NCBI GenBank assembly: GCA_025357355.1
Contig: JANXPK010000099.1
Span: 1-12,197, forward strand
Length of the DNA: 12,197 nt
Direction of reading: 5' to 3'
DNA from: Rhodobacterales bacterium
Lineage (GTDB): Bacteria > Pseudomonadota > Alphaproteobacteria > Rhodobacterales > Rhodobacteraceae
Positions 7,002-12,197 of this stretch are shown piece by piece. Each line of letters opens with the position of its first letter. Position 1 is the first letter of the stretch. The position numbers were made by a program, and so were the translations under genes. The notes beneath the pieces were generated by a model. That model had not been told where the DNA came from and ran no database searches. It saw nothing but the letters and a program-made list of their open reading frames with translations.

Positions 7002-7006
7002 GTGTC

Positions 7007-8248
7007 CTAGCCTGCGGTTGCAAGCGCCAGACCATCAACGACGGCGGTGAAGGGCTCTGAATTTGCAATCTCGGCTTGCGGGAAGTCTTGGTGGCTCACC
7101 TGCCCGACAAGGCCCATCAGGCTGGAGCCGCCGACATGGATGACCGTGGCCACATCGGCGGGCGTGATGCCTGCCAGATCGCAGGTGTGCAGCGCCGCAT
7201 CGGACAGGGCTTGCCGGTAGCGCAACAGCGCCCGGTCGGACGAGGCGCGGGTGATCGGCACCGACAAACCTGGCTCGATCCGGGCCATGTCGATGCAGGC
7301 GTTGGGCTGGCCGGCGTTGGCGTCGATCTTGCCGTGTTCGACGGCAAAGGCCAGATCGTGGCCCAGTTCGGCCTGCAAAACCGTGGCCAGACGGCGCATC
7401 AGCCGGGGTTTGACGGCGAGCTTGAGCATCTCTGCCACCGCGGCACGGGTCTGGGGGGAGTAGAGGAACGGGATCTTGGCCCAGGTCGCGAGGTCAAGGT
7501 AGATATGCCTGGGCACCGGCAACAGGCCTGCGCCCATCTCACGCCGCAACTGGCCGCCAAGGCCGAGATAGGGCATGGCGTGGGTCATCGACAGGGTGCG
7601 GTCGAAATCGGTACCACCAAGGCGGAAGCCGTGGCTGGCCAGAATGTGCACGCGGCCCGCTTCGACCCGGAAGGCCGAATAGTCCGAGGTGCCGCCACCG
7701 ATGTCGACGATAAGGCCGATCTCGCCGGGCTTGCCCAGCGCATGGGTGGCGCGGGCGGCGGCCTCGGGTTCCAGAAGAAAGTCCACTTGAGCGAACCCGG
7801 CGGCGTGGTAGCAGGCGCGCAGATCGGCCTCGGCCCGCGCATCGGCCTTGGGGTCGTTGGTGTGGAAATGGACGGGGCGTCCGGACAGGACGGCGGTGAA
7901 GTTCAGACCGGACGCGGCCTCGGCTCTGGCCTTGACTTGCACCAGAAAGGCGGTGACGACATTGGCAAGGCTGCGCCGCGCCCCGCCGATGAAGCGCGGC
8001 TCTTGAAAGAGATCGGTGCCGAGCACGCTTTTCATCGCGCGCATGAAGCGGCCCGGCTCGGCGGCGATCAGCGCCTCGGTCGCGGCAGCGCCGATCTTCA
8101 TGGCGCTGCGATCGAGGGGGAAGAATATGGCTGTGGGCAGGGTATCGGAGCCGAGTTCGATGGGCAGGCGGCGCAGCTTGCCATTGTGCAGGATCGCGGC
8201 GGCGGAGTTGGAGGTGCCAAAGTCCACGGCAAGGGTTGTGGCAGACAT
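7007..8248 (-). CDS. Short Hsp70-family (YegD-like) ATPase
   Basis: A 413-residue protein with the actin/Hsp70 ATPase fold. Phosphate-1 loop: AVDFGTSNSA (7-16). LEPEAAA at 159-165 is the hinge motif typical of Hsp70. Phosphate-2 loop: VDIGGGTSDYS (181-191). The adenosine motif VIHVGGSSLM (369-378) lies near the end. The protein stops soon after the nucleotide-binding domain, so the peptide-binding beta domain and helical lid of DnaK (about 640 residues) are absent. This is the size class of E. coli YegD, a putative chaperone of unclear role. The ATG at 8248 has GGGAG just upstream; an in-frame TTG at 8305 would add 19 residues with no family similarity. No dnaJ or grpE is nearby. It follows the ABC operon on the same strand, separated by a 75-bp inverted repeat. 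Confidence 0.92.
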   Translation of the reverse strand: MSATTLAVDFGTSNSAAAILHNGKLRRLPIELGSDTLPTAIFFPLDRSAMKIGAAATEALIAAEPGRFMRAMKSVLGTDLFQEPRFIGGARRSLANVVTAFLVQVKARAEAASGLNFTAVLSGRPVHFHTNDPKADARAEADLRACYHAAGFAQVDFLLEPEAAARATHALGKPGEIGLIVDIGGGTSDYSAFRVEAGRVHILASHGFRLGGTDFDRTLSMTHAMPYLGLGGQLRREMGAGLLPVPRHIYLDLATWAKIPFLYSPQTRAAVAEMLKLAVKPRLMRRLATVLQAELGHDLAFAVEHGKIDANAGQPNACIDMARIEPGLSVPITRASSDRALLRYRQALSDAALHTCDLAGITPADVATVIHVGGSSLMGLVGQVSHQDFPQAEIANSEPFTAVVDGLALATAG

Positions 8249-8258
8249 GGGTGCTCCC

Positions 8259-8280
8259 GATCGGCTGAAAGAGGCCGATC
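8259..8280 (-). promoter_or_regulatory. Hairpin in the leader of the Hsp70-like gene, adjacent to its ribosome binding site
   Basis: GATCGGC (8259-8265) and GCCGATC (8274-8280) form a perfect 7-bp stem with an 8-nt loop. On the minus-strand message the stem ends right where the Shine-Dalgarno GGGAG begins, about 10 nt before the ATG. It could influence ribosome access; that is inference from position only. Confidence 0.35.
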
Positions 8281-8340
8281 TAGCGGGTTCTGTAGCTTCG
8301 GGCAAGGGCGGGGGTGGTTGCGTTTGGGAGAGATGAATGG

Positions 8341-8415
8341 AGATCGAACCTGACCTTCTTCTTGCCCGGAATTAAGCGCAGCGCCGGGCAAGATGACGAA
8401 GATCGGGTTCGATCT
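8341..8415 (-). repeat. 75-bp imperfect inverted repeat between the ABC operon and the Hsp70-like gene
   Basis: Arm 8341-8369 pairs with arm 8384-8415. The outer 10 bp (AGATCGAACC / GGTTCGATCT) and the inner 8 bp (TTGCCCGG / CCGGGCAA) are perfect. The middle holds three mismatches and a 3-nt bulge. The centre (8370-8383) is short. It begins 14 bp past the stop of the transporter ATPase gene, so it is well placed to protect the 3' end of the operon message. No poly-T follows it, so it does not look like a plain intrinsic terminator. Its size and near symmetry also fit an intergenic repeat. Confidence 0.75.
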
Positions 8416-8429
8416 AGGTGCATTTCGCT

Positions 8430-9491
8430 CTATCCGGAGTGCGGCGGCAGCAGCCAGATCTTTTCGGGCGGAAAGCGCAGGCGAACCGGGTCGCCGTCGC
8501 GGTAGATGCGCGCGGCCTCGGCGTCGGTTATGACGTCGAAATGGAAGTCTCCGGCGGCGATGCGGTAGCGGGCGTGGGTGCCGGCGTAGATGTGGGACAG
8601 CACCTGTCCCCCAAGCTCGTTGGCGCCCGGCGGCTGGCCAGTGGCGCTGAATTTGATGGATTCGGGGCGGATCGTCAGGACGGCCGGGCCGGTGGTGACG
8701 GTGGAGCGGGGGGCGCGAAAGGTGCCGAGCGGCGTAGCGATGCGGCCATCGGCACACGTGCCGGGCAGAAGATTGGTGTTGCCGAAGAACCGGGCAACCT
8801 CGACGCTGGCAGGGCTGTCGTAGAACACGTCCGGTGCTGCGGTCTGCAAGAGCACGCCGCCCGACATCAGGGCGATGGTGTCGGCCATGACCACGGCCTC
8901 TTGCTGATCATGGGTGACAAAGACCGTGGTAACGGCAAGCTGGGCCTGAACGGCGCGGATCAACGCGCGCATGTCGTCGCGCAGATCGGCGTCAAGGTTG
9001 CTGAGCGGTTCATCCAGCAGCAGCACGCGGGGCCGCACGATCAGCGCCCGCGCCAGGGCCACGCGCTGTTGCTGGCCGCCTGACAGCTCGCGAGGGCGGC
9101 GGTTGGCGAGGCCGGGCAGCTTGACCAGTTCCAGCATCTCATCAACTCGGCTGGCGATGACCGCGCGGCTTTCGTGGCGCACCTTGAGAGCGTAGCCGAC
9201 ATTTTCGCCCACCGACATATAGGGAAACAGCAGGTGGTTTTGAAACATCAGGACCGCCCCGCGCCGTTCGGCCGGAACTGCCAGAACTGAGGTGCCGTCG
9301 AAGCGGATGTCGCCGCTGGTGGGGCGCAACAGGCCCGCGATCAGCTTCAGCGTGGAGGTCTTGCCACAGCCCGAGGGTCCGAGCAGGGCGTGGATCTTGC
9401 CCGAGGTCAGGGCAAGGTCCAGCCGGTCGACCGCAGGCCGGGTGGCGCCGGGATAGGATTTCGTCAGACCTGACAGGGTGACTGCGGTCAT
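8430..9491 (-). CDS. ABC importer ATP-binding protein
   Basis: A 353-residue ATPase that powers the importer encoded just upstream. The motifs are complete: Walker A GPSGCGKT (38-45, K44), Q-loop Gln84 in MFQNHLLFP, signature LSGGQ (136-140), Walker B LLLDEP (157-162), D-loop SNLDA (164-168) and switch His194 in VTHDQQEA. About residues 240-350 form a regulatory TOBE-like region of the CUT1/spermidine/iron importer type; NTNLLPGT and LTIRPESIKFS are typical. The true start is the ATG at 9491, which overlaps the stop of the preceding permease gene by four bases (ATGA, 9488-9491) and implies translational coupling. An upstream in-frame extension would read into the permease gene and is not used. 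The closest well-known types are PotA, FbpC and UgpC, but sequence alone does not settle the substrate. Confidence 0.94.
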   Translation of the reverse strand: MTAVTLSGLTKSYPGATRPAVDRLDLALTSGKIHALLGPSGCGKTSTLKLIAGLLRPTSGDIRFDGTSVLAVPAERRGAVLMFQNHLLFPYMSVGENVGYALKVRHESRAVIASRVDEMLELVKLPGLANRRPRELSGGQQQRVALARALIVRPRVLLLDEPLSNLDADLRDDMRALIRAVQAQLAVTTVFVTHDQQEAVVMADTIALMSGGVLLQTAAPDVFYDSPASVEVARFFGNTNLLPGTCADGRIATPLGTFRAPRSTVTTGPAVLTIRPESIKFSATGQPPGANELGGQVLSHIYAGTHARYRIAAGDFHFDVITDAEAARIYRDGDPVRLRFPPEKIWLLPPHSG

Positions 9492-10336
9492 CGGCGGCCC
9501 AATCGCCGAGCTGCGCTGACACCGGTCAGGTATTTTGAGGCGATGATCAGAAAGACCACGGCAGGGGCGATAAAGACAAGGCTGAGGGCGCCCGCCAATG
9601 CCCGATCCCCGCCCCCTGCAGCTGCCACGACCAGGATCGACAGGGTTTTCACCGTGCCGCCCGCAATCAGGATCGTGGCGATGTATTGGTCCCACGAGAT
9701 CAGAAAGGCGAAGAGGCTGGCGACCATCAGACCGGGGAAGATCGCGGGCAGCGTGACATGGCGAAAGGTCTGCCAGCGGTTGGCGCCAAGGCTGCGCGAC
9801 ACCTCTTCAGCCTGAGGATCGTAGTTGGCAAAGACCCCGGCCATCACCAGCACGGCATAGGACATCGACGGGACCAGATGGACCAGAATCACGCCGGTGA
9901 AGGTGTTGGCCAGCCCGTAGCGAAGAAAGGCAATCTGAATGCCCAGCGCCACGGTCAGGCCGGGCACGATGTTGGGGGCGAGGATCAGGAACTCGACCAG
10001 ACGCTTGCCGGGAAAGCGGTGCTGGCCAAGGGCACGGCCCGCCGGAATGGCGATGAGGGCCGACAGCACAGTGACCGGCAGGGCGATCAGCAGGCTGTCG
10101 CGGATGGCGGGCAGGACTTGGGATGACGGGTTTGCCACGTCTTGCCACGACCGCAAGCTCCACCCTTCGGGCAGGAGATGCGGGAAGGTCCAGTGAAAGC
10201 TGAAGGACCAGATCAGCAGGGGGATGAACGGGGCGACCAGCCAGATTGCGAGCAGGATCAGTGACAGGCCACGTAGGAGTGTGGTGAGGCGCTGCGATCT
10301 GCGTTCCATAGGGTCGGGCGGGGCCGGTTCGGTCAT
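9488..10336 (-). CDS. ABC importer permease, second membrane subunit
   Basis: A 282-residue inner-membrane protein of the binding-protein-dependent permease family, with about six hydrophobic segments: near 22-45, 80-100, 114-138, 145-170, 198-225 and 246-268. The cytoplasmic EAA loop that docks on the ATPase is EEVSRSLGANRWQTF (177-191), followed by the usual HVTLPAIFPG (193-202). Segments such as NIVPGLTVALGI (122-133) resemble PotC/FbpB-like second permeases. The ATG at 10336 is preceded by AGGG, which overlaps the end of the first permease gene. ATG 10309 (MERRSQR) is a possible shorter start. It is the third gene of the operon, 9 bp after the first permease. Confidence 0.93.
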   Translation of the reverse strand: MTEPAPPDPMERRSQRLTTLLRGLSLILLAIWLVAPFIPLLIWSFSFHWTFPHLLPEGWSLRSWQDVANPSSQVLPAIRDSLLIALPVTVLSALIAIPAGRALGQHRFPGKRLVEFLILAPNIVPGLTVALGIQIAFLRYGLANTFTGVILVHLVPSMSYAVLVMAGVFANYDPQAEEVSRSLGANRWQTFRHVTLPAIFPGLMVASLFAFLISWDQYIATILIAGGTVKTLSILVVAAAGGGDRALAGALSLVFIAPAVVFLIIASKYLTGVSAARRLGRR

Positions 10337-10345
10337 CGCATGGCC

Positions 10346-11206
10346 CTAGTCAGACCGCACGACGCGGCGGGAGAGCGCCATGTAGAGCACCACCATGACC
10401 GCCGAGATCAGTGCGATGAGGATCGACAGCGCCATGGCCGGTGGCCGCTGGTTGAGGTCGGGATCGGTGAAAAGCCGCACCGCCAGAACCGGCAGGGTGG
10501 CAGGATAGGTCTGGCCAAGAAGATAAGGGACCAGAAACTCGCCGAAAGTGAAGGCCAGAACCAGCACCGAGACCGACAGCGTCGCGGGCATGATCAGGGG
10601 CAGCACCACGGTGGCAAAGCGCTGCCACGGGGTGGCGCCAAGGGTCTGGGCCACGGCCTCATAATCGTCGCCGAGCGATTGCAGCACGGCCAGCACCACG
10701 ACGCCGATGAAGGGCACCTCTTTCCAGACATATTCCAGAATGATCCCGATGGCATGGGGGTCGTTGACCAGTACGGGAAACTCCATCGGGCGGCTGATCA
10801 GACCGACGCCATAGGCCAGCCGCGCGATGGCGCCGCTTTGGGCGAAGAGGAACAGGATGCCGATGGCGCCTACGACATGGGGAATGGGCAGGTTGAACGA
10901 AAAGAGGAACGTCATCAGCCGCTTGCCCCGGAACGCCCGCCGCATCAGAAGTGCGGAGGCGATGGCCAGCACCATGGAGACGGCGGTCGAGACCACGGCG
11001 ATATAGAGGTTGGTCGCCAGTGACGGCAGGAATTCCGGCATCCGCAGGATCTGGCGGTAGGCGTCGAGGTTGGGGGCAGTCAGTCCGATGATCGGCATGT
11101 AGTTCAGGCTGCGGCCGACACCCAACGCGAGCCCGCCGACGAACACGGCAATGAGGACCAGCAGTGCCGGCGCCAGCATCGCCCAGATCTTCCAGCGCTC
11201 TGACAT
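10346..11206 (-). CDS. ABC importer permease, first membrane subunit
   Basis: A 286-residue inner-membrane protein with hydrophobic segments near 8-30, 64-88, 98-122, 153-175, 206-230 and 258-278. The EAA loop is DDYEAVAQTLGATPWQRF (180-197), followed by VVLPLIMPA (200-208). It would pair with the second permease to form the channel. The ATG at 11206 has a good ribosome binding site, AAGAGGG. The gene lies 17 bp after the binding-protein gene. E. coli YnjC is a longer permease that I recall as joining both halves; here two separate genes do the job. Confidence 0.93.
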   Translation of the reverse strand: MSERWKIWAMLAPALLVLIAVFVGGLALGVGRSLNYMPIIGLTAPNLDAYRQILRMPEFLPSLATNLYIAVVSTAVSMVLAIASALLMRRAFRGKRLMTFLFSFNLPIPHVVGAIGILFLFAQSGAIARLAYGVGLISRPMEFPVLVNDPHAIGIILEYVWKEVPFIGVVVLAVLQSLGDDYEAVAQTLGATPWQRFATVVLPLIMPATLSVSVLVLAFTFGEFLVPYLLGQTYPATLPVLAVRLFTDPDLNQRPPAMALSILIALISAVMVVLYMALSRRVVRSD

Positions 11207-11223
11207 ACCACCCTCTTGTTGCG

Positions 11224-12197
11224 CTATTTCTCCAGCACGTTGATGCGCCAGCCGTCTTCCAGCGCCCTGGCCAGCTCTGGCCCACCCATCGGCAGGACCG
11301 GCGCCTTGGCCAGTTGTGAGGGCGAAATCCCGCCAACGCCATAGTTGATGGCGGCAAAGCCTTGCTTGACCGGGTCGGGGCAGCGCGTGATGTCGATGCT
11401 GGGCAGATCGCCGACCGAGGCGGGCTGATTCTTGGCCAGTTGCACCGCGCAGCTGAGGATTGCATTGGCCACCACCAGCGCCGCCGCCTTGTGAGGCGAA
11501 TTGACCGGGATGGCGACGTAGTGGTTGCTGGCGTGGGTGCCGTCATCAAAGATCATGGTGACGGTGGTTTGCGGGAATTGCCCGTGCAGAACACTGGCGG
11601 CCGATGCACCCGACCCGGCGCTGAAGGTCCAGGCTATTTCGCCATTGGCGTAAAGGTCGTCCATCGGCGCCTTGTCGGCGGGGTAGGTCTTGCCTTGACG
11701 CCACAGGCAGGGCTTGATCTTGTTGAGCGTATTCCACAGGATCGGTGACTTTTCCGCCCACAGAGCCTGTTTCCCGGCGGTCCACGGACCCTGCCATTGT
11801 TCATAGCCGCCGGTGACGCGGTAGAGGATTTCCAGCACGAATTCGCGGCCGGTATAGGTGGGCAGGGTTGGATAGGTGAAGAGGCCGGGGTTGGAGCAGA
11901 CCCATTTGAGCAGGGCGTCCACCGTCTTGGGCGGGTCGGCGACCATGGCGCGGTTGTAGCTGAGCGTGAACTGCGCAGAACCCTGCGGCGATTCGTAGCC
12001 GTCGATCGGATAGCCGAAATCGTACTGCAGAGCCGTGCTTTTGGGGTTCATGTTGGCGAAGTTCGGCAGCTTGTCGGTATAGGGGCCGAACAAGAGCTTG
12101 GCCTGTTGCAGGGTCACGAAATTCTCGCCGTTGATCCAGATCAGGTCAACCGCGCCGTTGGTTTTCTGCCCGGCTTCCATTTCGCCCAAGACCTTGT
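11224..12197 (-). CDS. ABC importer substrate-binding protein, YnjB-like (partial, N-terminus off window)
   Basis: The visible 323 residues are the C-terminal part of a periplasmic binding protein; the start and signal peptide lie beyond position 12197. The stretch EMEAGQKTNGAVDLIWIN and then GENFVTLQQAKLLFGPYTDKLPN is characteristic of the YnjB group (about 390 residues), so perhaps 60-80 residues are missing. Further family-like parts are DFGYPIDGYESPQGSAQF and the region around YTGREFVLEILYRVTGGYE. Three cysteines remain in the visible part. Gene order, with two permeases and an ATPase after it, confirms an importer. I do not know an experimentally proven ligand for YnjB, so the substrate is left open. 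The nearest in-frame start codon inside the window (TTG, 12189) is not a real start, because similarity continues across it. Confidence 0.88.
   Translation of the reverse strand, partial: KVLGEMEAGQKTNGAVDLIWINGENFVTLQQAKLLFGPYTDKLPNFANMNPKSTALQYDFGYPIDGYESPQGSAQFTLSYNRAMVADPPKTVDALLKWVCSNPGLFTYPTLPTYTGREFVLEILYRVTGGYEQWQGPWTAGKQALWAEKSPILWNTLNKIKPCLWRQGKTYPADKAPMDDLYANGEIAWTFSAGSGASAASVLHGQFPQTTVTMIFDDGTHASNHYVAIPVNSPHKAAALVVANAILSCAVQLAKNQPASVGDLPSIDITRCPDPVKQGFAAINYGVGGISPSQLAKAPVLPMGGPELARALEDGWRINVLEK

Larger units (their letters stand above)
6568..7006. other. Intergenic region upstream of the DUF4177 gene and downstream of the Hsp70-like gene
   Basis: About 440 bp without a supported gene. 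Positions 6568-6783 should hold the promoter of the minus-strand DUF4177 gene; a small palindrome, CCTAG TT CTAGG, lies at 6703-6714. Positions 6784-6971 are copy B of the dispersed repeat. A weak hairpin at 6970-7001 follows the Hsp70-like stop codon. An open frame crosses 6726-7010 on the plus strand, but most of it is the repeat and it has no known domain. Confidence 0.6.

Noticed and set aside
8249..8305. TTG start adding 19 residues to the Hsp70-like protein
   Set aside because: The extension has no Hsp70 similarity, while the ATG at 8248 has GGGAG at a good distance and sits two residues before the usual strand.
7076..8353. 425-codon open frame on the plus strand opposite the Hsp70-like gene
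   Set aside because: It is antisense to a protein with clear ATPase motifs. The translation is Gly/His/Asp/Gln-rich and low in structure, without recognisable domains.

Overview
This window is ordinary chromosomal DNA from a GC-rich alphaproteobacterium, most likely of the Rhodobacterales/Rhodobacteraceae. The evidence is the GC-biased third codon positions, a cobaltochelatase CobT of the alphaproteobacterial aerobic B12 pathway, a three-domain aminopeptidase P, and an intergenic tract (2634-2660) of the kind common between genes in that family. No tRNA, rRNA, insertion sequence, phage gene or CRISPR array was seen.

Left part (1-4828): the N-terminal part of an NADPH-dependent FMN reductase-like flavoprotein runs left off the window on the minus strand. 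About 500 bp without a gene follows, holding one copy of a hairpin-rich repeat. Then come cobT, a 600-residue Xaa-Pro aminopeptidase (M24) and a small DUF427 protein, all on the plus strand. The last two are 7 bp apart and look like an operon.

Middle part (4829-7006): an AT-richer leader precedes a HisC-like PLP aminotransferase on the plus strand. A DUF4177 protein on the minus strand meets it stop codon to stop codon (TGA|TCA, 6196-6201). Upstream of the DUF4177 gene lies a second, inverted copy of the repeat found near cobT.

Right part (7007-12197): everything is on the minus strand. A short Hsp70-like ATPase lies downstream of a four-gene ABC importer operon, read in the order substrate-binding protein (start off the window), permease, permease, ATPase. 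The operon is tight, with spacings of 17 bp, 9 bp and a 4-bp ATGA overlap. The binding protein resembles the YnjB family, whose substrate I do not know. A 75-bp imperfect inverted repeat separates the operon from the Hsp70-like gene.

The genes look like unrelated housekeeping and accessory units, not one system. I found no convincing new multi-gene system. The most notable non-coding signal is the pair of dispersed repeats (467-680 and 6784-6971), each carrying three strong hairpins. Next are the inverted repeat at 8341-8415 and the zero-spacing convergent stops at 6196-6201.
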